Shown here one piece after another: positions 22,027 to 32,717 of a stretch of 64,000 bases of DNA. The position numbers were made by a program, and so were the translations under genes. A model generated the notes under the pieces. That model saw nothing but the letters and a program-made list of their open reading frames with translations, was not told the origin of the DNA and made no database searches. This stretch comes from Pollenia angustigena (Eukaryota > Arthropoda > Insecta > Diptera > Polleniidae). Location: positions 262,216,339-262,280,338 of the forward strand of contig OV884057.1 in NCBI GenBank assembly GCA_930367215.1, in the 5' to 3' direction. Position 1 is the first letter of the stretch; each line of letters begins with the position of its first letter.

Positions 22027-23339
22027 TGGTTTCTGGTTAAAAACTAGTTGTTTATGTTCACGGTTTTACTTACTTTTGTAGTTTTAGTTAACTATGATTG
22101 TATGTGATATTTTCTTTCGATTTTCCCTTAGTATATTGTTAGGGCTATATGTGACAATACACAACTTTAAGCCTGCTAAAAATTGTTTAACAACAGGTAA
22201 GGTATTGATCTAAATTGTCTCGATAGATCAAAAGCAATATAATTCACTTACTCTGAACTAACTAATTTGACCTAATTGCTTAAAACGGCAAATAATTGCC
22301 AAACATAGCGTAAGTGTTATAGACTTTTTTGCGTTTTAATAACGGAATTGTTAAACATATCCTCCACCACAACTAGTTGTGATAAGGGTATACTAAGTTT
22401 GTCATTCCGGGTGAAACTGTTTAAGTATTCATCTAAGACCCCATAAAGTATATACCCTGTAGTAAATAAAATAGTGAGTTGCAAAAAACACTAACTATAA
22501 ATTAACTTGTTTTTAAATGACTACAAATTGGTTTAAATCTCATGCAGATATCACCCAAAAAGACGCACGTAAAACACAAATAAAAGCAAAATAAGTAAAA
22601 CAAGCATGCCATGAAGTCAAATGAAAAAAATAAATACAAACATTTTAAAATAACTAAAAATTAAATCAATACAAATCTGTTTATGTATGTACTAGCAATT
22701 ATGTGGCGTATTTATTTCAGGACTTTTATACATCATCATTTAGGGCAGTTTAATGCAAAATGTTCCTAAATAATTATTTCTCTATCAAAATATATGTATG
22801 TATGCATGTTCATATGTACATATATATTTTTGACAAAAATTATTTAAAATAATTTATTATTAACTGACAATACTTTTAATTAATTACAAATAGGTTGAAA
22901 AATAAGTAGTTAGTAGTCAGTTGAAAAGTCATGCAAAGATGGCCAATTGACTACTGCCTATGACATGCCCATGTTAAAATAATGAGTCGTCGACAAGGAA
23001 AAAAGTCACTTAATCAACTAGTTGTGGTTATAAAAAAACCAGTTTGAAGTTAGTTATAAATGTGTTTGACTTCCTACAGTATACTGTCAGCGTCAAAATA
23101 AACTGTAAAACTGGTTTTCCAATATAAAAAGTGTTATTTTAGTAAAAAAAGAATACAAATTTTTAAAAGTTTATCATCATTTACAAAACAATTGGACAAT
23201 GTTATTACAGTTTAAAATTAAAAATTTGAAATACTTCAAGAACAACAAAAACAGTACAATAAGAAACAAATTAACTCCGTTTTTAACGCGTCCAAAAAAA
23301 GTGTACAGTTTTAATATACTTAGAAAAGTGAAGTGGCTA
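22027..23339. other. AT-rich stretch with an R fragment at 22365-22470
   Basis: The segment 22365-22470 (tcctccaccacaactagttg, gtcattccgggtg, gaccccataaagtatatacc) is the left end of a dispersed repeat R. The sequence near 23078-23110 (acagtatactgtcagcgtc) may be a decayed Tc1 terminus for the relic just downstream. No gene was recognised. Confidence 0.45.
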
Positions 23340-23560
23340 ATACTTTTTTTTTTTTTTTTTGCTTTTAGGACGTCTTCTAGTCTCTTTGGCATCGATTCCA
23401 AACATTTTAAAGTTTACTCTGTAGACAATTTTGGCCACTCTTCCTACAGAATTTTCTTCAGAGTGCTTACTGCTTATATTTTTTTTAATTGTCTGTCCAA
23501 ATGTTCCCAGATGTTTAATTGAGTTGATATCGAGCGACTATTGGGCTAATCCATCAGTCT
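23340..23560 (-). pseudogene. Tc1-like transposase C-terminal relic
   Basis: Reading the minus strand gives LNIWEHLDRQLKK, then after a stop AVSTLKKIL, EEWPKLSTE and LESMPKRLEDVLKAKK. This corresponds to the 'NPIEhlWd.ld...' and 'lveSMPrRl.avikakG' end of Tc1-type DDE transposases. Several in-frame stops are present, and only about 70 codons can be aligned by eye. The sequence upstream on this strand, to about 23760, may be more of the gene but carries no motif I can name. Confidence 0.65.
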
Positions 23561-23739
23561 TAGGACGTATTACAAAAGCCAAACCTAACACGCTTCATTT
23601 TAGATACTGTATTTTTTCCGTTGAATCTCTCATTTCTACTTTTATCACGTTTTTTTTTTGTCCAACTTGCTTTCATAAATTTTTGGAGCAACGTCTTTTT
23701 TACAGATGACAGCAAGCTTGAAGTTTGACCTCCACAGTA

Positions 23740-24300
23740 TACAATGGGTCCTTGAGTAATTCTGTTCAAGGTCACTTTCGAACGACTCAAAAAAAATGAT
23801 AAATATTGGTATCAAATTGTTTCCAGTTCTCCTAAGCAGTTTGGGATTGAAATCCAGCAAAATCGGTTTAGTAGGAAAAGAGTTATGAATCAAAATGTGA
23901 AACAACCACTTTAAAAATTAATCATTTTGTTACAAAAACTAGCATAACTAATGGCGGAATGCACATATTGATATAAGATTTTGCACAAATTCGTTCTATA
24001 TTTCGTGAAGATCGGTCCATTACTAACGAAAGGCCCAATATAAAGCCCACTCTCAAAAAACCTTTAGTACGGTTAAGTCCGTAAAGACCATAGGCCCCAT
24101 ATAAAGCCCACTCTCGGAAAACAGCTAAGTACACCTAAAACCGTAATAAATAATGTTATTGTAATAAATTACGCTGTCAACTTTCGTGCCGATCGGTTCA
24201 TAACTAACAATTGGCACCTTATAAAGCCTTTTCTTGGAAAAAACTTTAGTACGCGTGAAACCACAACGGTGTATGGTATCAAAGATTTGGCACAGTCTAA
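23740..24300. repeat. Dispersed repeat R, partial copy
   Basis: Contains gtatacaatgggtccttgag, ctcctaagcagtttgggatt, gaagatcggtccattac and repeated ccatataaagcccactctc (near 24050 and 24105). These match R copies at 1-600 and 32718-34304. Both ends are missing. Confidence 0.65.
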
Positions 24301-24623
24301 AGCTTTCTTTTTTTTTTTTTTGTTTGGGAAAAAATAGCTTGGGAAGTTGAAAACCTGAGTATGTAACGTTATTAAAGAGTCGTATATCTTTGAAAAAGCA
24401 ACCTATATCTAGGTTTATATAAAACTTTTAAAAATGTTAAGGTTTTAGCGGTATTTAAAAAAAAATCCCGCTAAATTAAATATTTAGCGGTTTCTTAAAT
24501 TCATAAAATTAATGGCATACATGTAACATTAAATGTATGAAATTATTAAATCTTACATTTTTTAATTAACAATTAAACATTTTTTTTAAGGAAACTATAA
24601 TTTTGTATTAATTTATGAATATA

Positions 24624-24842
24624 CAGGGGTGTCATGGAAATCGAAAACGTAAAACGAAAGAATTTGGCAGTTCTTTTTATAAACTTTTAATTTAATTTTT
24701 ACAATTTTTGTTAAGCAATTCTATTTAATAGAGCATTATTTGTGTAATAATTGTCATAAAATTTTTTTATTACATAAATCTTATTGAAAAACGACTCTTA
24801 AAATTCTTTCGTTTTACGTTTTCGATTTCCATGACACCCCTG
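24624..24842. mobile_element. 219-bp MITE with ~40-bp TIRs
   Basis: The left end CAGGGGTGTCATGGAAATCG and the following aaaacgtaaaacgaaagaat are repeated in perfect inverse at the right end (attctttcgttttacgtttt, cgatttccatgacacccctg). CAGGGG ends suggest hAT, but the flanking bases (tgaatata and gtagttat) do not match as an 8-bp duplication. The interior is AT-rich and non-coding. Confidence 0.75.
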
Positions 24843-25339
24843 GTAGTTATGTTTGTATATTGTTTTTTTATTTTCCCAATTAAAATTTTTTGTTTAACTT
24901 GGACAAACTTAAGTTTTCATATATCCAATGAAAATTGTTAACGTAATTACGAAATCCAATGAAGCGATTTTAACGAAAATACTTCATTATTACTATGAAA
25001 TTCCATTTAGACAATGAAAATTTTCATTTACCCAAGGAAAATTTTTTTATGAAAATGATTCATTAAATATATGAAGCATTTTTCTTTCAGTGTAATAAAA
25101 AAAAAACACAAATTGTAAGAATAAATATTTAAAACCAATTTGTATAAGATTTGAAAAAAATTAAACCGTAGATGCATTTTATTATGAATGAATTATAAAT
25201 TTCGTTAATCAACTCATACACAAGTATTTAGGTATAAAATTATATGTCAGCCATTACTAAACTACTTCTATGTAATGCAGATGGTATGAAGTAGTCATTG
25301 AAAAGTAAGTTGTTCAGTAATGGCAAGTCATTACATTAC
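24843..25339. other. AT-rich stretch with a possible MITE end
   Basis: The stretch 24895-25093 holds several (c)caatgaaaat-type words and ends tttctttcagtgta. It resembles the palindromic element at 32393-32671, but I could not find its other terminus. No gene. Confidence 0.35.
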
Positions 25340-26729
25340 CAAGTTTTTGCTGTGTTATTATCTAACATATCAAAGCTGTTTGAGAAACTGTTGGTTGCTA
25401 AACTAATTCCGATATTGGACGAAAATGAAAGTATACCAAATCATCAATTTGGATTTAGAAAGAAACATAGCACAATCGAAGAAACACACAGACTAGTAAA
25501 CGTCATTAAAAAGACTTTTGAAGGGGAATGTAAGAAAAGATAAACTCACTGTTTATTGTTGGTGTTTTGTTTAAGCTTTGATATTGTTACAAGTAAGACT
25601 GAGTGCTTAAAATTCTTATTCGTATTAGGGTGTTATTTGTATAATATTTTTAGCTTTTCTAAAATCTTTGGAAAAGGTTTCCTGATGATCTGTCCTAAGC
25701 AACCAGTGAAATGCGCATAGAAGCTAGCTTTCCCTCAACAATAAATTTCAGTGTATTTATCAAATATGAAAAAATTGGGAATGTAGCACGTCATACAAAC
25801 ATCTTAATAAAAAAATATTGTTCTGCACTCTTCATTGATGTTTCTCAACCTTTCGACAAAGTCTGGCATGAAAGCTTAATACATAAATTGAAGCTAGAAA
25901 AGTACTTAGTCGGTCGAAAGTTTGTTATAAAAAAGGTGATTTTTTAAGTTTAACCCAACCGATCAATGATGGAGTCCCACAGGGAAGTAGTTTAGGGCCA
26001 ATATTGTATTTGATATATACTTCAGACATGCCAACCAACAACTACACCCACACATTAACTTTTGCTGATGACACAGCATTTCTAACCATCCACGAAAACC
26101 GCTACGAAGCATCTAGATACCAACAGGACCATATATATCAATTGGAAAAATGGTTCAAAAAATGGAAAATAAAGGTGAACGTACAAAAATGCATAAAAAT
26201 GACATTTACTTTGATCGACGTTTAACGTGGAAATGCCATATAGAGGCAAAGTTAACTCAAATTAAACTAAAAGCAATTCAAATAAATGTGCTCATTGGAA
26301 GAAATTCGACCCTTAGTCTAGATTGTAAACTCCTAATTTATAACTCTATCTTAAAGCCAATATGGGGCTATGGTATCCAGCTATGGGGCACTGCCTCGGC
26401 TTCCAACATAGAGAAAATACAAAGGCGTCAAAACATAAATTTTCAAATCGTTACGTCCGCTCCCTGGTATGTGAAAAACTCGTCACAAAGACCTCAATGA
26501 TCACAAAATATTCAATTAAGTACTTGAAAAGGCTCGAATCGCACCCAAACTCATGCGCTCGAAATATTTTGAATGATGGTGGCCACAATCGCTTAAGGAG
26601 AAGAGACACTGCAGCACTTTTCCGATCAGAAGAGCGCTTAACACCAATGTGAACCGTTCTTTAGGGGTACTAATTATTGTTAGTTCATATATTTTATGAA
26701 GATTCAACAAATAAATACGAAAAAAAAAC
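25340..26729 (+). pseudogene. Degenerate Jockey-like LINE copy
   Basis: Fragments in several frames align in order with the Jockey copy at 34305-36524: SNISKLFEKLLVAKLIPILD, PNHQFGFRKKHSTIEETHRL, CSALFIDVSQPFDKVWHESL (catalytic block A), YTSDMPTNNYTHTLTFADD (block C, FADD), WFKKWKIKVNVQKC, DRRLTWKCHIEAK, LLIYNSILKPIWGYGIQLWG and YLKRLESHPNSCARNIL. The reading is broken by stops, frame changes and an unexplained ~270-bp interval (about 25535-25806) between the HRLV...KTFEGE and CSALF segments. It ends with an A-rich tail near 26720. The copy is clearly older than the open one downstream. Confidence 0.8.
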
Positions 26730-26865
26730 TGGCCGCTCAAAGGTTTTTATGATCACATTATCATATATGATGTTGCCATAATCGGTTTTTTGTTTTAGAG
26801 GAACATCAAAATATGATTTCAAATCCTAAGGTTGTGAAATAGTCTAGATATGTTTGCCACTTTAA

Positions 26866-27058
26866 AGGCCCAAATACATTGATCAAAATACTCATCAAGC
26901 ATTGTGGTAGTATTAGTGAAAATATGTTTGTATGTGGCACACCGACGATGCTGGATGAAAAATCAAATAATTTAGATATGACGGCGGATATTACGTCAAG
27001 AACACGTACACGATGAATTCGCCGGCTGGACAAGCATTTGACAAGTGTATTTGGGCCT
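26866..27058. mobile_element. 193-bp Harbinger-like MITE with TAA TSD
   Basis: Ends AGGCCCAAATACA and TGTATTTGGGCCT are perfect inverted repeats, extended by ttgatcaaa/tttgacaagt-like bases. TAA lies on both sides (26863-26865 and 27059-27061). A 3-bp TWA target duplication fits the PIF/Harbinger superfamily. The interior is non-coding. Confidence 0.72.
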
Positions 27059-27204
27059 TAATATGCCAAGTTAATACTCAGCATGTGGAAATTTTTGGTG
27101 CAAATTTCAAAACCCATATCGCTATATTATGCTCAATCCCTGATTTCGGGCAAAAATATAAAACTCTAAAAAAATTTGTTTTAATCATACAATCGTAAAG
27201 GGCA

Positions 27205-27245
27205 TATAAGATTCGGCACAGCCGAATATTAAATTTTTACCTGTT
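27205..27245. repeat. Dispersed repeat R, right-end fragment
   Basis: The sequence gggcatataa, gattcggcacagccgaatat, taaatttttacctgtt is the right terminus of repeat R. It probably belongs to a copy into which the 26866-27058 MITE was inserted. Confidence 0.6.
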
Positions 27246-29394
27246 ATAAATATATTAAAATGGACGGGAACATGATGGATAAATGAGTGATGTGTTGGTA
27301 GTGCATCATCAATATTATGAGCCTGCAGCAATTGTTCAGCTACGAAAGTGTTAACTTGGCAGAGCAAATGCCGCTCTGTAATTATGTGCGTTGCTCTCAT
27401 GTAATTGCCGGCAAAATATATATCCTCTTCAGTGCTATCGAAGGAATCATTTTAATCAGTAGGAATATCTTCTGCTATACGCATCGCTATTAAAATATGT
27501 GTGTATGTATCGGACTTTTTATATCTGTCTGGCTATCCGTCACTCTTTCACTCATATTGTTGTTGTTGTTATCCATAGTGACTAATTATGAAATCTACCG
27601 TTTGCCAAGATGACTATCGATGCACTAAATTAAACACAATCGAAAAAAAACCTTGAATATATTTTAAATATCATTATTATCATCTGTATTTTAAGTTTTT
27701 GTTGGTTTGGTAGAAAGGTCTTTTCGGATTTTATACCAAACTGAACAGAGTCAATTGAAAGTGGGCACTGAAATTCATTCAATTTTTTGGAAAACAAAAA
27801 ACACTTTTTCCGCCAACATCATAATGAACACCATCGTCGTTGAAAAACTCAGCTTCAACTTTATCACGCAGCCTTTAAGTTGCTACATTTTATCTTGCCT
27901 CAATTCATGATGCCGAAACCGCCTCATATTCGTCAAATAATAAATTCAAAGGTGGCATAATTTTAATCCCTCTCTACTCAACACTTTGCTCTCATACTCC
28001 AGCGATCAATGCCGCCGGAAATTATGGATATTGAAGTGGGAAAAACAAAAACCCAACAAGAATACAAAAAAAAACTACGTAATGAAACCCAACTAAATGA
28101 GAGTAATTCCGGTAATTTGCGATGCAGGAAAAATAAGTTTATACTTTTTATTAACTTTAGTTTTTTTTTTTTTGTGTGGACTCTGCTTTGTGTAGGTTTC
28201 AAAGCATTTGAAGTTTTAGGCACATGTTGTCGTAATCATTTTGATGCTTTCTGTTACGATCGTGATACGACTGTGAAAATTATGATCAATGATCTGTAAG
28301 AGAAAAAAATTGTTTTGGCAGGTACATGATACACTTGGAGAATTTACTTTAAACGTAAATCTGGAAGGTTTTATCGGTCATGAGACTTAAGAATTTTACT
28401 CATTTTAGAATAACGACCACATTTAACCCAAGTGGAAAAATACCTTTATAACTTTCTCGCAGTGTATTTTAATAATGCAAGTCCACAGAAAGGTGAAGAA
28501 AAAACAAAATGTTTTGACATGCCGTTAGGGATGAAAATTATTATGAGTTGCGTTATGGTCCAAAAAAAAAATTAATAAAAATGATGATGATGAGTATTTT
28601 CTGTGCTTAAGTTTTCTGCTGCATTGCGTTTTTGGGGCAGACATACAGTCTCCGTGAAGTGGTAAAAGTACAAAAACAAATTAAATTCCTAAAAAGAAGA
28701 GAGTTGATGGCGGTATTTCAATAAATAAAATCTCAAAAAATATTCAAAAGTAAACGTTAGAATTAAAAAAAATATTGAAAAAAAATGCTTTAAACTAAAA
28801 ACATTAAAAAATTATAAACCCAGACATTTAAACGCTTTGCATATTAAGATTTAATAAAAAAAAAAACAATTAGATGTTACGCCTATTATTTCAACGAGAT
28901 AAATTTATTTCCAACGTAGAAGGGCTGTTTAATTAGTCAAAGAAATAAAAGGATTAATTTTGAATAATATGGTTGCTGAAGATTTATGCTTTTATATAAT
29001 ATTTAAAGTAACAATTATTAAGGGTATTTTTACAGATAATAGATTATTAAGACTTCCATTTCTAGGAGAGGTTCAACTTAAAACTTTATAATTTTCAAAC
29101 TTTAACGGCATTATTCGTAAAGAATATATTAGGTTTGAAAGATTTTTTAAATGAATTTTCTATAAAAATTTGATTAATAAATCTTTTTTAAGTAAAAAAT
29201 TTAAATTTTATTTAAAAACGCACTAAAACTAATAAAATATTTAAAAGCCAACTAGGTTTTCAGCATAAACTATTCACTACGATATTATTTATATGGTATA
29301 CCAATAAAGATTTTTTTTCAAATTCAAAAGTCAATAAATTTGTTAAATTTTGTGAAAAAAGTCAATCTATCCACTTTTGCCCGTATTAACTTCT
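27246..29394. other. Stretch without a recognised gene
   Basis: A 96-codon plus-strand frame at 28009-28299 (MPPEIMDIEVGKTKTQQEY... ) has a charged start and a hydrophobic end. I do not recognise it, and nothing nearby (promoter, splice signals, poly-A signal) supports it as a gene. The rest is low-complexity, with a short atgatgatgatgag tract at 28580. Confidence 0.4.
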
Positions 29395-29935
29395 TCGTAT
29401 GAAAATAAACTGTGGTCGTCAGATAGAACTAAGAAACGATAAACCATGGAGCTGGAAGATTGATGGCTTGGGCCTTCTTTACTGGGCGGAAACTCGATCC
29501 ATTAGGAAAACTCAATGGTACATGAACAGAAGATTGCCTTCGGATGCCAGAAGCCAATTTACCCGAATTTGTGAACAGAAGTACATATCCAGAGGAAGAA
29601 GTTGTTTTTTAACAGGACGTGGATGAAAAACATACGCCCAAGATCGTTAAGGATTGGCTGTCCAAGCAAAAATTTCAAACAATGAAATGGCCAGCGCTCG
29701 AGAGCGATTCGAGATTTTAGCCAGATCAAAAAAGTATGGGGTTTTTTAGAAGAAACAACTTTCGCGATATGATATTGTGCCGACGACTTTTTATGAACTT
29801 TAGCTAAGAGCTCAAACACATTGGTCAAATTTTCCGAGGCAAGCAATCGAGAACTTGGTTGAAAGTATTTCAAGACGCTTGAAAACCGTTATTAAAGTAA
29901 AAAGGCTTTGGACATAGTACAAAAACTTTAACAAA
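29395..29935 (+). pseudogene. Tc1-like transposase relic
   Basis: Fragments in order are ENKLWSSDRTKKR, then HGAGRLMAWAFFTGRKLDP and LGKLNGT, NLPEFVNRSTYPEEEVVF, QDVDEKHTPKIVKDWLSKQK, FQTMKWPAL and, near the end, ENLVESISRRLKTVIK. These match the order DE.kf...sD, HgGG.lmvWg.f, fqqDnapkHts..v..Wl, WPa.SPDLNPIE and lveSmprRl of Tc1-type DDE transposases. The second catalytic aspartate region is present as QDVDEKH; the SPDLNPIE block is scrambled. Stops and at least three frame changes make it dead. The terminal sequence cagtattgctcgccagtgta (30079-30100) might be its 3' TIR, but the partner was not found. Confidence 0.72.
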
Positions 29936-30419
29936 AATTAAATTTTTCTTACATTTTTCTTTTTGTTGTCTTATGCTAATACTCACTCTCTTTTGTATAA
30001 ATTAAATTCCTAATAGGTTTTATTATATTTTATGTGTGTTATTCACTTAAAAATCTTAACAAGTAATCATGTATCCAGTATTGCTCGCCAGTGTATTTAT
30101 TTTAAATCAATAAGGGTGTAAATTTTTAATTTAAAATTTCAGTAAATTTAATTTTATAATAAAAGTGTGCAACTGATGCCTGAGGTTTTAAACATTTGCT
30201 GAGGGATTAGCAAAACGATTATAATTGAAATCGCACCTTTTATTCATAGTCGCGAAAAAAGTTCTGATATGGCGTTAAAAATCTAAACTTTTATTAAACG
30301 AGGGCAGTCTTAAAATTATCCGACCTGACATAAAGATAGCGGCAGTAGTTTTGAGTATATTTTTTTTACCCCTCAAACATTTACAAAACCTAAGTAAGAA
30401 GTATATCAATCCAAGCATT
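29936..30419. other. AT-rich stretch, no gene recognised
   Basis: Apart from a possible Tc1 terminus near 30100 (see the adjacent relic), I see nothing here. Confidence 0.4.
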
Positions 30420-30690
30420 ATTACAGTTGAGCTTTACTCTGCGAAAGTCTTCTCCTTAGATTACGTCTTCAAAATATTGGCTGGCAGAGATAAAACGAGA
30501 CCGTAAGAGCTGACATGACGAATCTCGTAGTGATCGAACAGTTAAAGTGTCCAAGCCAGAAACGGTTTAGAAATTATATGCAATTCATAAAGTGCTACAC
30601 ATCGCAAATTGACTGAAAATTTTAAGCTGAGAAAGATATGGGTGCCGCGTTAACCTATTTATCAAAACAATGCATTATTGTTTGTGGCTC
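30420..30690 (+). pseudogene. mariner transposase N-terminal relic
   Basis: Fragments read WLAEIKRDRKS, HDESRSDRTVKVSKPETV and KLYAIHKVLHIAN, then after a frame change RKLTENFKLRKIWVPR. These correspond to the mariner helix-turn-helix region 'W..fk.gr.s..D..RsGRP.e......v..v..ivl.D.R.....a..' followed by 'itenl.m.Kvc.RWVPrlL'. Stops interrupt it. The catalytic DD34D domain was not found downstream; the hAT element at 30907 follows. Confidence 0.6.
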
Positions 30691-30906
30691 TTTGTTGCAG
30701 CCTTGAACCTTACTTGAGGGTTACACGATCAAGTTTTAATACACTCACACTTTTTTACCAATACACTCATACTTTTAAAAATTGATACGAACTTGCCTTT
30801 AAAATTCTCTTTCCAGTGAGTGTTTCAATTATCTTTCAAGAAAACAGCTGATTTCAAGGTTAGTGAGCAAATTTTTCGTTTGTCTTTATAAATTGTTTTC
30901 TTGATG

Positions 30907-31482
30907 CAGGGCTGTCAGACTTGGGGATTTATCCCCAAAGTTGGGGATTTTATGCGAGCAAAAAGGACAAAGAAAGTCATTTGGGGATTGGGGATTTTTT
31001 GGGGGATTTAAAAAAAAAATTCGGGGATTTTTTGGGGATTTTACACTCTTTTAATATATTTTTTGCCTTTTATTATTTATGCTTATTTTTCTTTGTCTCG
31101 TATTAAAAATATGAAAAAAAGTAGCAAAACTTTTATCTTACTCTTATCAACAACTTATACGGTGTAAAAGGTCCTTATTAAGATTATCATTTTAGTTAAA
31201 TGGTAGTGTTAAAGGTACTTTATAAATTTTTGTTATTTTTCCTTCAGGGTACAAACAAAATAAAATAATTTTTTTTACAAAAAATTTTCATTTGGGGATT
31301 TCTAATTAAAATTTTTCTTACTATTTTTACTTTTTTAAAAAAAAATTTTTAAATTTGGTCAGAAAAAAAAAACAAACAGAAAAATATTTACTTATTAAGG
31401 TTTTTTTTTCTTAATTTGGGGATTTTTGGGGATATTTTTTTAATTTGTTGGGGACAAAGGAAAAAAGTACCTGGCAGCCCTG
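30907..31482. mobile_element. 576-bp hAT element with perfect 8-bp TSD
   Basis: The left end is CAGGGCTGTCAGACTTGG and the right end is ACCTGGCAGCCCTG. The 8-bp sequence tcttgatg flanks both sides (30899-30906 and 31483-31490). The subterminal regions carry many copies of ggggatt(ttt), close to both ends, probably transposase sites. No transposase is encoded. The exact TSD shows a comparatively recent insertion. A diverged relative may lie at 41451-43126. Confidence 0.9.
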
Positions 31483-31490
31483 TCTTGATG

Positions 31491-31814
31491 ACATCTTGAA
31501 AGTAAATTGCTTAAAAATTGAATGCAGCCTACGTCACAGCTTTTATTTTATGTAAATTTTAGGCAGTATATCGTTGGTCTCATGTAGAAAGGCCCTAACT
31601 CACATAAATGCAACTTTCCAGGAGAAACAAAAACATAATAGAAACTGTATGTATCATAATGTAAAATGGCTTGTTCAATTGCTTGTTAAACTAACATTTT
31701 TGATGCTATTGTATGAAATTTTTGTGACGAGGTGTATTTGTGGAAAATATATTGGAATCACTAAAAAACTATTTTCATCACTAAAAAACTTTTTTTCTTT
31801 TTTTTTTTAATATT
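31491..31814. other. Stretch without a recognised gene
   Basis: A 78-codon plus frame (31574-31810) translates to no domain I know. No element ends were seen. Confidence 0.4.
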
Positions 31815-32392
31815 TAATTCTTCTTGAAGTTCAAAGTACATTTTTTTGTTTTTGTTTTTCATTTTTTTGTCTTTCTTTTTCTTGTTGACCTTTTTCAGCA
31901 CAATTTGAAGGACAAATGCAAACATAGAGCTCGTGCCTTAGCTTTTACAATAATAAAAAACAATTCTTGACAAAAGTACGAAAAACCAGAAGTAAGGAAA
32001 AACATGTAAAATAAAAATTAAAATAGATAATCATTCAAAGCAAATTTCGATCTACCAAAGGTTAAATACAATTGGTTTAAGGATTGATGTTTGACTATTG
32101 ACGTCAGCAGTCGTCGATGCGAGCGTTAAACGGCAAGCCCTCTGAGGAGATTGAGTGGTTGCAATCGAAACATGTAAGGGTAACCTGTCCGTAAAAACGC
32201 CTGGGTTCGAGCCCAGCTTCAGTCAAGAATGAAAAATTATTAATAAATTTTAATTAATTTCATGTTGTAAACTTCCTTTCTTCATAAGAATAATTTAATG
32301 AAAATTAAATTTGATGAACTTTAGCCTAATTAAAAATATTAAAAAAAAAATTTTGGATTAAAAACCATAAATAGTTCAACAAAATAACCACA
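31815..32392. repeat. SINE-like repeat S, copy 2, with inverted 5' segment
   Basis: From about 31967 the copy runs parallel to copy 1 (cttgacaaaagtacg, atttcgatctaccaaaggtt, cgtcagcagtcgtcgatg, a B-box-like gggttcgagccc, then the ~106-bp 3' segment). The part at 31815-31950 (aattcttcttgaagttcaaa ... gctcgtgccttagc) is the reverse complement of 19906-20032 of copy 1. The 106-bp upstream direct repeat of copy 1 is absent. The 3' segment is interrupted at 32392 by the palindromic element. Confidence 0.7.
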
Positions 32393-32671
32393 CACTGAAA
32401 AAATTTTCTTCACAGATCCAATGAAATTTACATTAAAATTCAACCTATGTAACCTTTCATTGGATTAATGAAGGATTAATAAAATCAATGACAAAATTTT
32501 CATTGATTTTATGAATCCTCATTGAAAAAATGGATAAAATAAACGTTTGTCATTAAACTAATGCAAAATTTTCATTGATTTTATGAAACATTTCATTAAT
32601 CCAATGAAAGGTTACATAGGTTGAATTTTAATGTAAATTTCATTGGATCTGTGAAGAAATTTTTTTCAGTG
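32393..32671. mobile_element. 279-bp palindromic MITE (CACTG...CAGTG)
   Basis: The element starts CACTGAAAAAATTTTCTTCA and ends with the inverse, with arms of over 100 bp (cagatccaatgaaatttaca, acctatgtaacctttcattg and so on) around a short centre. Comparison with copy 1 of repeat S shows the target was ccacaatact. The dinucleotide ca lies on both sides (32391-32392 and 32672-32673). The empty site makes this insertion unambiguous; the superfamily is not clear. Confidence 0.85.
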
Positions 32672-32717
32672 CAATACTGATTATTAAAAAACTAAATTTC
32701 AAAAAAAAAAAAACAAT

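Noticed and set aside
28009..28299. 96-codon frame starting MPPEIMDIEVG
   Set aside because: The charged start looks protein-like, but nothing else supports it and the second half is poly-F low complexity.
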